Positions 44,644 to 54,629 are shown, numbered from the stretch's first letter. The stretch is 64,000 nucleotides of DNA from Catenibacterium mitsuoka_A (GCF_964259225.1 NZ_CAXVKN010000003.1), one strand, 5' to 3'. A program made the numbers and translations. The notes: generated by a model not told the origin, from the letters alone.

Positions 44644-46629
44644 ATGTCATTTGAAAGACTTAATGAATTAAAAGCCTTATTAAATAAATATAACTATGAA
44701 TATTATGTACAGGATACTCCTACTGTCACTGACCAGGAATATGACCGTTTAATGGAAGAACTCATCCGTATTGAACAGGCCAATCCTGCTTGGATTACAA
44801 CAGATTCTCCAAGCCAGAGAGTAGGAGGAGAGGTTTTAGAAGGTTTCAAGAAGGTAACACATCAGCGTATGATGATGTCTCTTGGAGATATCTTTAATGA
44901 AGATGAAGTCTATACCTTTAATGATCGAGTTACAGATGTGATTCCTAATCCTGAATATATATGTGAACTGAAGCTGGATGGTTTATCTGTATCACTTGTA
45001 TATCAGGATGGTGTATTACAATATGGTGCAACAAGAGGGAATGGAACGATCGGTGAAGATATCACTCATAACGTTAAGACAATTCGTTCTATCCCTTTAC
45101 ATATTGATTTTAAAGGACCACTAGAAGTGCGTGGTGAAATCATCATGCCTAAAAAGGCATTAGAAAGATTAAATGAAGAGCGTACTGAAGCAGGTCTTCC
45201 TCTCTTTGCGAATTGTCGTAATGCAGCAGCAGGTAGTATTAGACAATTAGATAGTCGTATAGCGGCAAAAAGAGGACTGGATGCCTTCTTGTATCATGTA
45301 CCAGAAGCATCACAACTTAATGCAACAACACATTATGAATGCTTAGAAAAGATCAAGGCTCTTGGATTTAAGACAAATCCTTATACACGTAAATGCAAGA
45401 ACATTAAAGAAGTATGGAACTATATTGAAGAAGTTGCAAAACTCAGACCAACACTTCCATATGATATTGATGGTGTTGTTATTAAGGTTAATAACCTTGA
45501 TTCACAAAGAAGACTTGGTTATACAGCTAAAGTACCTAAATGGGCGATTGCTTATAAGTTCCCAGCAGAAGAGGTTATTACTAAACTTAAAGATATTGTT
45601 TTTACAATTGGACGTACAGGACAAATTACACCTAATGCAGTGCTAGAACCAGTACGTGTGGCAGGTTCACTCGTACAGCGTGCGACACTTCATAATGAAG
45701 ACAATTGTATCCGTAAGGATATTCGTATTGGTGATGATGTTATTGTAAGAAAAGCAGGGGATGTTATTCCAGAAGTTGTTTCTTCTATTAAAGAAAGACG
45801 TACAGGAAATGAAATACCTTTTAAGATGATTACAGTATGTCCTAAATGTGGTTCACCACTTGTAAGAAAACCTAATGAAGCAGCTTATTATTGTATGAAT
45901 GAAGAATGTGATTCAAAGAAGATTGAAAAGCTGATTCATTTTGCCAGCCGTGAAGCAATGAATATTGATGGACTCGGTGATAAGATCATCGAACAGTTCT
46001 ATAACTTAGGCTTTGTGACATGTATTGAAGATATATATCATGTGGATATACATGAAAAAGAAATCATGGATATTGAAGGTTTTGGGAAGAAATCCATGGA
46101 TAAGCTATTAGAGGCAATCGAGAATAGTAAAGCGAATTCTTTAGAAAAACTCTTATTTGGGCTTGGTATTAAAGGCATAGGAGCCAAGATGGCTGATACA
46201 CTTGCATATCATTTTGGCTCTATGGATGCTTTACTTAATGCGAATTATGTACAATTAACAAGCATCAAGGATGTAGGGGATACAATTGCGTCTTCTCTTG
46301 CAGCATTTAAGCGTAATGAACGTAATCTAGAACTGATTGCACATTTGAAAGAATTAGGTTTAAATATGGATTATTTAAAGGTACGTGATACAGGTGATAA
46401 TCCATTTAGAGATAAAACAGTCGTAATTACTGGGACACTTACACTTATGACTAGAAAGCAGATTAAAGACTATTTAACAAGCCAGGGTGCGAATGTCACA
46501 GGAAGCGTATCAAAGAAAACAGATTTAGTGATTGTTGGGGAAAATCCAGGATCTAAATATACAAAAGCAGTAGATCTTGGTATTTCAATCATGAACGAAT
46601 CAGCATTTAAGGGGGCTAGCGGACTATGA
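44644..46629 (+). CDS. ligA: NAD-dependent DNA ligase LigA
   Basis: Seals nicks using NAD+. 661 residues: Ia domain (YNYEYYVQDTPTVTDQEYD), adenylation lysine in CELKLDGLS near 111, OB fold, zinc finger CPKCGSPL...YYCMNEEC, helix-hairpin-helix repeats (GLGIKGIGAKMAD) and a C-terminal BRCT domain. ATG 44644 with AAAGGA about 9 bases upstream is preferred to ATG 44635, where the spacing is too short. Its promoter region was altered by the inserted element, so expression may now depend on element or local sequences. Confidence 0.95.
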   Translation: MSFERLNELKALLNKYNYEYYVQDTPTVTDQEYDRLMEELIRIEQANPAWITTDSPSQRVGGEVLEGFKKVTHQRMMMSLGDIFNEDEVYTFNDRVTDVIPNPEYICELKLDGLSVSLVYQDGVLQYGATRGNGTIGEDITHNVKTIRSIPLHIDFKGPLEVRGEIIMPKKALERLNEERTEAGLPLFANCRNAAAGSIRQLDSRIAAKRGLDAFLYHVPEASQLNATTHYECLEKIKALGFKTNPYTRKCKNIKEVWNYIEEVAKLRPTLPYDIDGVVIKVNNLDSQRRLGYTAKVPKWAIAYKFPAEEVITKLKDIVFTIGRTGQITPNAVLEPVRVAGSLVQRATLHNEDNCIRKDIRIGDDVIVRKAGDVIPEVVSSIKERRTGNEIPFKMITVCPKCGSPLVRKPNEAAYYCMNEECDSKKIEKLIHFASREAMNIDGLGDKIIEQFYNLGFVTCIEDIYHVDIHEKEIMDIEGFGKKSMDKLLEAIENSKANSLEKLLFGLGIKGIGAKMADTLAYHFGSMDALLNANYVQLTSIKDVGDTIASSLAAFKRNERNLELIAHLKELGLNMDYLKVRDTGDNPFRDKTVVITGTLTLMTRKQIKDYLTSQGANVTGSVSKKTDLVIVGENPGSKYTKAVDLGISIMNESAFKGASGL

Positions 46630-47735
46630 AAAAATTTTTAAAAGCTCTTGTTAGCATCATGCTTATTTTTGCGACAGGATGCTCCAGCAAAACTGTAAAA
46701 ACATCAAATAGTACAAAAGAATCATCTGCAAAGACATTTGATGGTAATTACTACAACATGATCAACAATGGTCGTTCTAAGAATAGTGAGAAGTTCTATT
46801 TAAACTTCAGTAATACAAAGGATTTAGTTACTATTGGTTCAGGATTGCAGATTCTTTCAACAAAGCATTTCTCAACAAATGATTATTATTTATCAGAAGG
46901 ATTACAATTAACACCGACTGATTACAACAATCTATTAAAAAGAGACGCTGCAGGAACTAAAGAAGAAGATAAGAAATATCCTGATACATTACAGATAGAA
47001 AGTGGTAAGACATATGAAGGCTTACAAAGCCCTGTACTTGTGTCTAATATCACTGAACAGGATTATTATAAGAAGAGTGGTTCTAGTTATGCCTTGAAGG
47101 GTATAAGTGTTGCTATTATTCTTGATCCTAAGGAACAGATTGATGGAAAGCTTTCTTCTCCTGCAATTACTTTAAGTGATGAAAAGTTAAGAAGCTATGC
47201 CCAGCAGTGTGTTAAGAAAGCATACAAATATATCCGTTCAAAGAAGAAAAAGCTTGCAGATGTTCCAGTTATGGTTGGTATTTATCGTGCGAATAATAAT
47301 GAAATATCTGAGACAAATGGTAATTATATTTATGAATCATTCTGTGAAGGTGGCAGTGTCGGTACTTTAAAGAATGTGAATCATGAAAATGTATACTTTA
47401 CAAGTACTCGTGCAACTAAGCTAGACCCAGCCACTGCATCAGAATTTGCAACTATCAAGTCTAACTTGAAGAAAGCTTCTACCGAAGCTGCCGGTTTAGT
47501 TGGGCAGGCCAACTATATCGATGATACGATCCAGACAATGAAAATCACAGCACACTTGAATATCAAGACATATACAGAATTACTATATCTGACTTCAGTG
47601 ATTGCTGATAACATTAATAGTAAATTCACACAGGACTTTAATATTAAGGTTCTTGTGTATTCACAGGATGAATTGATGGCTGTGATTATTAAACAAAAAG
47701 GTGAAGATGCAAAGACATCTATATTAGAACAGTAG
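46626..47735 (+). CDS. CamS-family lipoprotein (sex pheromone precursor-like)
   Basis: 369 residues with lipoprotein signal MKKFLKALVSIMLIFATGC; Cys19 would be lipidated after the lipobox FATGC. The body (SEGLQLTPTDYNNLLKR, VMVGIYRANNNE, GNYIYESFCEGG) matches the CamS family, whose signal peptide yields cAM373-type pheromones in enterococci and staphylococci. The order ligA-camS-gatC is conserved in Firmicutes. Starts in the ligA stop (ATGA). Confidence 0.88.
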   Translation: MKKFLKALVSIMLIFATGCSSKTVKTSNSTKESSAKTFDGNYYNMINNGRSKNSEKFYLNFSNTKDLVTIGSGLQILSTKHFSTNDYYLSEGLQLTPTDYNNLLKRDAAGTKEEDKKYPDTLQIESGKTYEGLQSPVLVSNITEQDYYKKSGSSYALKGISVAIILDPKEQIDGKLSSPAITLSDEKLRSYAQQCVKKAYKYIRSKKKKLADVPVMVGIYRANNNEISETNGNYIYESFCEGGSVGTLKNVNHENVYFTSTRATKLDPATASEFATIKSNLKKASTEAAGLVGQANYIDDTIQTMKITAHLNIKTYTELLYLTSVIADNINSKFTQDFNIKVLVYSQDELMAVIIKQKGEDAKTSILEQ

Positions 47736-47745
47736 GAGGTCAATT

Positions 47746-48036
47746 ATGGACGATACAGATTTAATGTTGAAAAAACTAGGAAGAAAAACCATGTTCAACA
47801 TCACTGACGAAGAAATGCCAGCATTAAGAGAACAGTATGAAGTATTCATGAGCCATGTACAGGCTCTTGATGAAATTGATACTGAAGGTGTAGAACCTCT
47901 CGCATTCCCTTATGTGGTTGAAACAACATTCTTAAGAGAGGACGAACCTAATCATGTAATCAGTACAGAAGATGCATTAAAGAACTGCAAGACTGTACAG
48001 CGTAATCAGATCAGAGTTCCAAAGGTGGTAGGATAA
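47746..48036 (+). CDS. gatC: Asp-tRNA(Asn)/Glu-tRNA(Gln) amidotransferase subunit C
   Basis: 96 residues; small subunit that wraps around GatA. Conserved C-terminal LREDEPNHVIS and QRNQIRVPKVV. AGGAGG ribosome binding site. One-base overlap with gatA. Confidence 0.93.
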   Translation: MDDTDLMLKKLGRKTMFNITDEEMPALREQYEVFMSHVQALDEIDTEGVEPLAFPYVVETTFLREDEPNHVISTEDALKNCKTVQRNQIRVPKVVG

Positions 48037-49478
48037 TGGTGACACATACTATTGAAGAATTACATGAACTTTTCAAAAGTGGAGAGTTAGATGTAAAAGA
48101 ATATTATAAAGAATTATTTGAAGAAGCAAAGAAACAGCAGGAAAGACTGAATGCCTTTGTAACTATTACTGAAGATGAAGCATATAAGGCTATTGAAGCT
48201 CCTATGACTGATGATCTTTTATCACATATTCCATATGTTTTAAAAGATAACTACAACACTAAGGGTATTAAGACAACTGCATCTAGTAAGATGTTAGCTG
48301 ATTATGTACCAGTATTTAATGCTCATGTTGTTGATTTGTTAAATAAGCATGGTGTTGGTTTAGTAGGTAAGGCTTCTATGGATGAACTTGCTATGGGTGG
48401 TACTAATAAATCAGCCTTAACTGGTCCAGTACACAACCCTTGGGATACAAGACGTATTTCTGGTGGTTCATCAGGAGGATCTGCAGCGCTTGTTGCAAGT
48501 GGTTTGATTCCATTTGCACTTGGTAGTGATACAGGTGACTCAATTAGAAAACCAGCAGGTTTTTGTGGGATTGTAGGTTTTAAACCAACTTGGGGTAGAA
48601 TCTCTCGTTATGGTGTTATTCCTTATGCATCTTCTTTAGACCATGTTGGAGCATTTACTAGAAATGTACGTGATATGGCGATTGTAACTGAAGCATTAGC
48701 TGGTAGAGATAATCGTGATATGACTTCATCAAATAGAGAAGTACCACATTACTTAGATAACTTAACTACTGATATTTCTAACCTAAAGATTGGTGTATTA
48801 ACAACTGTATCTAATGAAGTAAGAAATGAAGAAGTAAAGAAAACTTTTGAAAATGTTGTTGAAACATTAAAGTCTCTTGGTGCAACAGTAGAAGATGTTG
48901 AAATGGATAAGAAACTCATGAAGACATTACTTCCTACATATACTATTATTGCCAACTCAGAAGCAACAAGTAACCATTCATGCTTAGATGGTGTTAAGTA
49001 TGGTGATAGACAGCAGGGTGATACACCTGATGATGTGATGATCAATTCTCGTACAGATGGTTTTGGTGATCATATTAAGAGAAGATTTATTCTTGGTAAC
49101 TTAGCTCTTGCAACTGAAAATCAGGAAAAGATGTTCAGAAAAGCACAGAGAGTAAGAAGACTTGTAGTAGATGAATTAAATAAGATCTATGAAAACTATG
49201 ATATCATCATTGCACCTAATGGCGGAGGTGTTGCACCTTTAATTGATGAAGCAGCTGAAGATTATTTAAGTGATGAATATATTATTCTTGAAAACTGGCT
49301 ATGTCTTGCCAACTTTGCAGGTACACCATCTATCTCTATCCCTTCTGGATTTGTAGATAATATGCCAGTCGCTGTCAATATTTCAGGACGTATTTTTGAA
49401 GAACAGACTGTCTTGAACTGCGCCTATGCATTAGAAGAAGCATTAGGATTCAAGAACCAGTATAAGAGGGAGGACTAA
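48036..49478 (+). CDS. gatA: Asp-tRNA(Asn)/Glu-tRNA(Gln) amidotransferase subunit A
   Basis: Amidase-signature subunit releasing ammonia from glutamine. 480 residues with Ser-cisSer-Lys triad: Lys in VLKDNYNTKG near 70, Ser in ISGGSSGGSAAL near 144, and Ser in SDTGDSIRKPAGF near 169, where the usual GGSIR is GDSIR. The cis-Ser is kept, so activity is likely. Together with GatB/C it makes Gln-tRNA and Asn-tRNA by transamidation. Confidence 0.95.
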   Translation: MVTHTIEELHELFKSGELDVKEYYKELFEEAKKQQERLNAFVTITEDEAYKAIEAPMTDDLLSHIPYVLKDNYNTKGIKTTASSKMLADYVPVFNAHVVDLLNKHGVGLVGKASMDELAMGGTNKSALTGPVHNPWDTRRISGGSSGGSAALVASGLIPFALGSDTGDSIRKPAGFCGIVGFKPTWGRISRYGVIPYASSLDHVGAFTRNVRDMAIVTEALAGRDNRDMTSSNREVPHYLDNLTTDISNLKIGVLTTVSNEVRNEEVKKTFENVVETLKSLGATVEDVEMDKKLMKTLLPTYTIIANSEATSNHSCLDGVKYGDRQQGDTPDDVMINSRTDGFGDHIKRRFILGNLALATENQEKMFRKAQRVRRLVVDELNKIYENYDIIIAPNGGGVAPLIDEAAEDYLSDEYIILENWLCLANFAGTPSISIPSGFVDNMPVAVNISGRIFEEQTVLNCAYALEEALGFKNQYKRED

Positions 49479-49480
49479 AG

Positions 49481-50914
49481 ATGGATTACGAAAGAGTCAT
49501 CGGGCTAGAAGTACATTGCGAATTAAAGACTAATTCAAAGATGTTCTCTGCTTCACCAGTTACATTTGGTGAAGATCCAAATACAATGATCAATGAAGTA
49601 GACATGGGGATGACAGGTACATTACCATGTTTAAATAAAAGAGGTGTAGAATTTGCGATTCGTGTATGTCATGCATTACATATGGAAATCGATGAATTAC
49701 TATGCTTTGACCGTAAGAACTACTATTATTCTGACCTTCCAAAAGGTTTCCAGATTACTCAGGATAAAAGACCTATCGGACGTAATGGTTATTTAATGAT
49801 TGAAGTAGATGGAGAAGAAAAGCGTATCGATATCGAAAGATTACATATGGAAGAAGATACAGCTAAACAGCTTCATTTAACTGATTATTCATTAATTGAT
49901 TACAACCGTGCGGGTATCCCACTAATTGAAATTGTCACTAAGCCTTGTATCCGTTCAGGTAAAGAAGCAAGTGCTTATCTTGAAGCATTAAGACAGGTAT
50001 TCTTATATACAGAAGTATCTGATGCAAAGCTTGAAGAAGGCTCTATGCGTTGTGATGTTAACGTATCTATCCGTCCATTTGGTCAGGAAGCATTTGGTAC
50101 ACGTACAGAAATCAAGAACTTAAACTCTATCAGCAACGTTCAGAAGGCTATTGATTATGAAGCAGGACGTCAGCAGGAAGTCATTGAATCTGGAGGAGAA
50201 GTTCTTCAGGAAACTAGAAGATATGATGAAGTAGAAAAAGTGACTACAGTGATGCGTTCTAAAGGGGATGCTGTAGACTATAAGTACTATACTGAACCAA
50301 ATATCTTACCTATTAGATTAGATCATGCATGGGTAGAACAGATCAAAGATGAATTACCTATGATGGCTGGAGAAAGAGAAAAACATTATGAAGAAGAATA
50401 TGGTATTCCTAAGGTAGATGCGAAGATTCTTGTTTCTACTAAGTCTATGTCTGATTACTTCAACGAAGTAATCAAATATACTAAGAACTATAAGAATGCT
50501 TCTAACTGGTTATTAGGTGATGTTTTAGCTTTCTTAAATAAGAACAACCAGTCTTATGATGATATTGAATTAAATCCAGAATATTTAGCTAAATTGATCA
50601 ATTTTATTGAAGATGGTACTATTTCTTCTAAACAGGCTAAAAAGGTCTTTGAACCAATGATGACAGAAAATAAAGATCCTGAAAAGATCATTGAAGAAAA
50701 GGGTATGAAACAGATTTCTGACCCTAACGCTTTAAAAACTATGGCGAATGAAGTATTAGATGCCAACCCACAGTCTATTGAAGACTATGCGAATGGTAAA
50801 GATCGTGCTGTAGGATTCTTAGTAGGACAGGTTATGAAGAAGTCTAGAGGACAGGCTAACCCAGGTATGGTTAACAAGTTACTTGTTGAACTTCTTAAAG
50901 AAAGAATTAAATAA
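49481..50914 (+). CDS. gatB: Asp-tRNA(Asn)/Glu-tRNA(Gln) amidotransferase subunit B
   Basis: 477 residues. Kinase-like cradle domain beginning YERVIGLEVHCELKTNSKMF, with DLPKGFQITQ, RLHMEEDTAK and DYNRAGIPLIEIV, then helical and YqeY-like tail domains. Phosphorylates the tRNA-bound Glu/Asp. Last gene of the gat operon. Confidence 0.96.
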   Translation: MDYERVIGLEVHCELKTNSKMFSASPVTFGEDPNTMINEVDMGMTGTLPCLNKRGVEFAIRVCHALHMEIDELLCFDRKNYYYSDLPKGFQITQDKRPIGRNGYLMIEVDGEEKRIDIERLHMEEDTAKQLHLTDYSLIDYNRAGIPLIEIVTKPCIRSGKEASAYLEALRQVFLYTEVSDAKLEEGSMRCDVNVSIRPFGQEAFGTRTEIKNLNSISNVQKAIDYEAGRQQEVIESGGEVLQETRRYDEVEKVTTVMRSKGDAVDYKYYTEPNILPIRLDHAWVEQIKDELPMMAGEREKHYEEEYGIPKVDAKILVSTKSMSDYFNEVIKYTKNYKNASNWLLGDVLAFLNKNNQSYDDIELNPEYLAKLINFIEDGTISSKQAKKVFEPMMTENKDPEKIIEEKGMKQISDPNALKTMANEVLDANPQSIEDYANGKDRAVGFLVGQVMKKSRGQANPGMVNKLLVELLKERIK

Positions 50915-50968
50915 CTATACTTTGCTTTATATCTTTGGTAAAATAGAAGGGTAAAGTAGGTGATTAAT

Positions 50969-51625
50969 GTGTCCAAAGAAAGATTTCATTTTGATGATGA
51001 AGAAGACGTAGTTATCCAGACACCTAAGAAGAAGGCTGAAAAGAAGCCTACTCCTAAAGAAATGGGTATAAAACCTTCTAATAAGTCAAAAAAGAAAATT
51101 AAAACAAGATATATTGTGCTTGGAATCGTTGCAGTACTTGTACTTGCACTTGGAATCTATTTATATAGTGCTTTAAAGGATGAAGGAGCTATATATGGTG
51201 ATCGTTGTGAAGGACTTGTAACAGTTCAAAAGAGTGTCTTAGATGATACAGTCAACGAAGCTAAATCTAAACATAGTTCTATTGCATCTATGAATATTGA
51301 AACAGCATGTAAGCAGTTCAAGGTGGATATTGAATTTACTAATGGTACATCAGTTAAAACTGCTGAAGAAATTTCAAAAGATGTTGTAAAAATCCTTGAT
51401 TCTAAAGGTGGTCAATCTGCTTATGAAGGATCTGACTATACAGAATTACTTAATAAGCATAATGGTGTAAAACAGTATGAAGTAAACCTTTATTTAACTG
51501 GTGGTAACGATACTGATTTCCCAATGTATGGTACAAAACAGGCAGGTAAGGATGATATTGCCTTTACTCTTGCATCTGTAAAGGATCAAGAAACAACAAA
51601 TAGAGCGAAAGCAACAGAGCAATAA
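50969..51625 (+). CDS. Uncharacterised single-pass membrane protein
   Basis: 218 residues, not recognised. A cytoplasmic N-terminal part, acidic then Lys-rich (about 1-45), one membrane helix RYIVLGIVAVLVLALGIYL near 47-66, and an extracytoplasmic domain of about 145 residues with two cysteines (RCEG, ETACKQF). No signal peptidase site, so probably a type II membrane protein. GTG 50969 behind AGGTGAT is chosen over GTG 50960. Own terminator downstream. Confidence 0.75.
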   Translation: MSKERFHFDDEEDVVIQTPKKKAEKKPTPKEMGIKPSNKSKKKIKTRYIVLGIVAVLVLALGIYLYSALKDEGAIYGDRCEGLVTVQKSVLDDTVNEAKSKHSSIASMNIETACKQFKVDIEFTNGTSVKTAEEISKDVVKILDSKGGQSAYEGSDYTELLNKHNGVKQYEVNLYLTGGNDTDFPMYGTKQAGKDDIAFTLASVKDQETTNRAKATEQ

Positions 51626-51628
51626 AAT

Positions 51629-51656
51629 GAAAAGCGATTTTTAATCGCTTTTTTTA
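51629..51656 (+). terminator. Intrinsic terminator
   Basis: AAAGCGATT-TTT-AATCGCTTT followed by a T run. Confidence 0.85.
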
Positions 51657-51672
51657 AGTGAGGAGGATATAT

Positions 51673-53019
51673 ATGAATAAGAGAGACCAATTTATAGGTG
51701 AATGCATCGATTATACACATGATGGTTTAGGTGTAGTAAAGCATGATAATACAACTATTTTTGTGAAGAATCTATTACTTCATGAAACAGCTAAAATAGT
51801 GATTATTAAGGTGCTTAAGAGTTATTGTGTAGGAAGAGTAGTGGAATTAAAGACACCTTCTAGTGAACGAATAGAGCCAAAATGTGACTGTTTTAAACAA
51901 TGTGGTGGTTGTTCATTAATGCATATGTCAGATCAAGAACAACAGTCTTTTAAGACTAATAGAGTGAAAGAAACATTCTTAAAGATTGCTCATCAGAACT
52001 TGAGAGTCAATGATTGTTTAATGGACCAAGACCCTTATCATTATCGTAATAAGGTACAGGTTCCTTTTGGCAAGCAGGATGGACATATTGTCTCTGGATT
52101 CTATAAAGCACGTACAAACGATATCATTAATAACGATTACTGTCTTATTCAGAATGAATTCTCTAATAAGGTCATTAAACGTGTTAAAGAATTATTTGAA
52201 AAATATCATATTCAGCCTTATGATAAAATCACTAAAACAGGCAATATCAAGCATGTATTAACTAAGACAAGCTATCATAAGAATGAAGCCATGGTTGTAT
52301 TTATCTCATATAAGAAGAAAATCCCACATATCCATGAAATCATTGATACTTTAACTCATGAATATCCAGAAATACGTACAATTATTCAAAATATTAATTC
52401 TCGTCATGATAATGTGATTTTAGGAGAAGAAGAAAAGGTACTATATGGAGAAGGGTATATTGAAGATACACTTTTAGGAAATACTTATAAGATTTCTATG
52501 AAGTCTTTCTATCAGATTAATCCAAGACAGGTAGAAGTACTTTATTCTAAGGCCATTGAATATGCGAAATTTAAACCAACTGATGTAGTCATTGATGCAT
52601 ATTGTGGTATTGGTACTATTTCTTTGACTCTTGCGAAACATGTTAAGAAAGTCTACGGTGTAGAAGTCGTTCCACAGGCAATTGTAGATGCAAAAGAGAA
52701 TGCTGAAAGAAATCATATTACAAATGCGGAATTTGTATGTGATGATGCAGGTCATTTCATGACTGAATTTGTAGAAAGACATGAAAAGGTGGATTGTGTT
52801 ATGGTAGATCCACCTAGAAAAGGATGTTCTACTGAATTCCTAGAAAGATTGACTACACTTTCTCCTGAACGTATTGTCTATATTTCATGTAATGTAGCGA
52901 CTCAGGCAAGAGATTTAAATTATTTAGTGAAAAAGGGATATAAGCCTCTAGACGTACAGCCGGTAGATATGTTCCCGCATACACCCCATATCGAAAATAT
53001 CTTGTTGTTAAGTAAATAA
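51673..53019 (+). CDS. rlmD: 23S rRNA (uracil-C5)-methyltransferase RlmD/RlmCD
   Basis: TrmA/RumA-family m5U methyltransferase, 448 residues. N-terminal TRAM domain, iron-sulphur cysteines CDCFKQCGGC near 74-83, SAM motif DAYCGIGTISL near 309, DPPRKGC with catalytic Cys near 380 and YISCN. In Firmicutes one such enzyme may modify both U747 and U1939; which is unclear here. AGGAGG precedes ATG 51673. Confidence 0.9.
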   Translation: MNKRDQFIGECIDYTHDGLGVVKHDNTTIFVKNLLLHETAKIVIIKVLKSYCVGRVVELKTPSSERIEPKCDCFKQCGGCSLMHMSDQEQQSFKTNRVKETFLKIAHQNLRVNDCLMDQDPYHYRNKVQVPFGKQDGHIVSGFYKARTNDIINNDYCLIQNEFSNKVIKRVKELFEKYHIQPYDKITKTGNIKHVLTKTSYHKNEAMVVFISYKKKIPHIHEIIDTLTHEYPEIRTIIQNINSRHDNVILGEEEKVLYGEGYIEDTLLGNTYKISMKSFYQINPRQVEVLYSKAIEYAKFKPTDVVIDAYCGIGTISLTLAKHVKKVYGVEVVPQAIVDAKENAERNHITNAEFVCDDAGHFMTEFVERHEKVDCVMVDPPRKGCSTEFLERLTTLSPERIVYISCNVATQARDLNYLVKKGYKPLDVQPVDMFPHTPHIENILLLSK

Positions 53020-53020
53020 T

Positions 53021-53260
53021 ATGTTCCCATTTAATGATGATCCTCATACTGCATGTATAGTATGCAGTCATGTACTTAATAAAGAAGAACCTATTACTTA
53101 TATCTCTCATGATGAAGATGGTATGTGGCAGTTTCTATGTGATAAAGAACATTCTATGGATGATGCAAGAATTGTATCTTTAGAAGAAGTCTATGCATTA
53201 GACCCTTCTATTGGTGAAGTGGCAGATATGCCTTGTAGTTGTTGTATAAATAAAAAGTAA
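53021..53260 (+). CDS. Small cysteine-containing protein (DUF2185-like)
   Basis: 79 residues starting one base after the rlmD stop. CIVCSHV near 12-18, PITYISHDEDGMWQFLC and LDPSIGEVADMPCSCC resemble small proteins annotated with DUF2185, from memory. The CxxC and CxCC pairs could bind metal. Function unknown; no clear ribosome binding site, so translation is probably coupled to rlmD. Confidence 0.6.
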   Translation: MFPFNDDPHTACIVCSHVLNKEEPITYISHDEDGMWQFLCDKEHSMDDARIVSLEEVYALDPSIGEVADMPCSCCINKK

Positions 53261-53267
53261 AGTGAAG

Positions 53268-53294
53268 CCTCCTATGTATGTAGGGGGTTTTATA
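53268..53294 (+). terminator. Terminator after the rlmD operon
   Basis: CCTCCTA-TGTATG-TAGGGGG followed by TTTTATA. Confidence 0.6.
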
Positions 53295-53323
53295 TATTAG
53301 AAAAAGTAGAATTTGATCAGATA

Positions 53324-53443
53324 ATGAATATTGACTTAAACTATGCTAAAAATAATGATTCTATTTCTGTTGAAGAAACTTTTAAACGATTAGAAGAAGA
53401 CATACAATTAAATTTGGTTATGAGAAAAACTTCTAAGAGATAG
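53324..53443 (+). pseudogene. 39-codon antitoxin-tail-like remnant
   Basis: Frame MNIDLNYAKNNDSISVEETFKRL to SKR*, open upstream for several codons without a ribosome binding site. SVEETFKRLEEDI resembles the AEEVFxxL tail of RelB/Phd-type antitoxins. Too short for a firm call; no toxin gene follows. Confidence 0.3.
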
Positions 53444-53478
53444 TGAAATACCTATTTTTTAGAAGTTTTAATTATTTA

Positions 53479-53664
53479 TCAGTCATGTTGTTTCTTCATT
53501 TTAGCCATTAAAGCTAAAATTTCCTGTGGGTTTGTTAACTGACGTCCAGGAAGTGTCTGTTTAGGTGTGCGGTCACGCTCGGCTTCATTAATTGCATCTA
53601 CAAAACGCTTTACACTATCTGGCTTTGATATAACAAAATTATGAGTAATACTTGAAGTGGGCAT
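53479..53664 (-). CDS. Small uncharacterised (antitoxin-like) protein
   Basis: 61 residues: MPTSSITHNFVISKPDSVKRF at the N-terminus, LTNPQEILALMAKMK at the C-terminus. The pattern of a short beta strand followed by helices and a PxEIxxLMxK tail occurs in many small Firmicutes proteins of unknown role, some near toxins. AGGAGAT lies 7 bases before the start, supporting expression. No partner gene is visible. Confidence 0.55.
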   Translation of the reverse strand: MPTSSITHNFVISKPDSVKRFVDAINEAERDRTPKQTLPGRQLTNPQEILALMAKMKKQHD

Positions 53665-53923
53665 ACTGATATCTCCTATTTTCTACTTTATTATAGGCAA
53701 TGTGATATAAGAATACAATCTTGAAATTTACAATTAATTTAGAATGATATGTAAACAAAATGGTTATCTCAAAAATGACAATTAACTTCTGCTCCCTGTA
53801 ATGATAAATGGACTTTGTGCAAAGCATATGATAATTGTATCTTAATTCTCTTTACAGAGCTTTTATGTTGAATGATAAACAGAGAGGTATTAAAATTTAT
53901 ATATGAAAGCGAGGAAATAACCA

Positions 53924-54502
53924 ATGAGTAGAAGAGTTAATAGAATACCTGTCGTTCTTGAAACAGGTAATGTAAAAGAATTACCTCAAGAAGATATCAA
54001 GATGATATTAAGAGCAGCTGATATGTGTATTATGAAAGCAGGAAGAAATATGCTCGCTAAGATATTGAAAGGTTCTAAAGACAAGAAGGTATTAGAATTA
54101 AAGCTAAATGAATGTCCTGCTTATGGATATTATCATGATATGAAATTAGCCGATATTATGCATTATATTGATTGGATGATTGATGAAGATTATCTTCAAA
54201 TTAAATATGATAGACGTCTTCCATTACTGGTATTTTCTGATCAAGGATGGGAGATAGAGAAAGAAACATTTGCTCAGGAATTGTATCAACAGTTCTGTTT
54301 AGATGTAAAAGAAAATAATCCTCGTGTCATTCATAAACTGATCAAAGTAAATAGAAAGGTCATTTTACGTATACTTGATATTATTGAGGAAGAAGGCAAT
54401 AAGGAATTTATTCCTTGTTTAGAAGCTTATAAAAAAATAGAAACAAAGAGAATTGGTAGACGTATTATTGAAGTAGAGAAGACAATTAAAGATAAAGTGT
54501 AA
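53924..54502 (+). CDS. RQC-minor-1 family DNA-binding protein
   Basis: 192 residues beginning MSRRVNRIPVVLETGNVKELP, with MILRAADMCIMKAGRNMLAKILKGSKDK and CPAYGYYHDM, then LPLLVFSDQGWEIEKETFAQEL. This matches the RQC-minor-1 family as I recall it, a winged-helix relative of the RecQ C-terminal domain. Such proteins occur without a helicase; role unknown. Own GCGAGGAAA ribosome binding site. Confidence 0.7.
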   Translation: MSRRVNRIPVVLETGNVKELPQEDIKMILRAADMCIMKAGRNMLAKILKGSKDKKVLELKLNECPAYGYYHDMKLADIMHYIDWMIDEDYLQIKYDRRLPLLVFSDQGWEIEKETFAQELYQQFCLDVKENNPRVIHKLIKVNRKVILRILDIIEEEGNKEFIPCLEAYKKIETKRIGRRIIEVEKTIKDKV

Positions 54503-54507
54503 AAGTC

Positions 54508-54560
54508 AAAAAAGTGGCAGGCAAGAAATACAAAATGTATATTGCACTGTCACTTTTTTT
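54508..54560 (+). terminator. Long terminator hairpin after the RQC-minor gene
   Basis: AAAAAAGTGGCAG (54508-54520) pairs with CTGTCACTTTTTT (54547-54559), 13 bp with one G-T pair, around a 26-base interior that can itself fold (TACA/TGTA). Confidence 0.6.
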
Positions 54561-54629
54561 GTTAAAGCATATCTCTGCATTCAAGAAACTCTATTTCTAT
54601 CTGTTATATAGTATTTTATCCTTAAATGC

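Noticed and set aside
52474..53110. Minus-strand open frames over rlmD and the small gene after it
   Set aside because: No start signals; the plus-strand genes have clear motifs.
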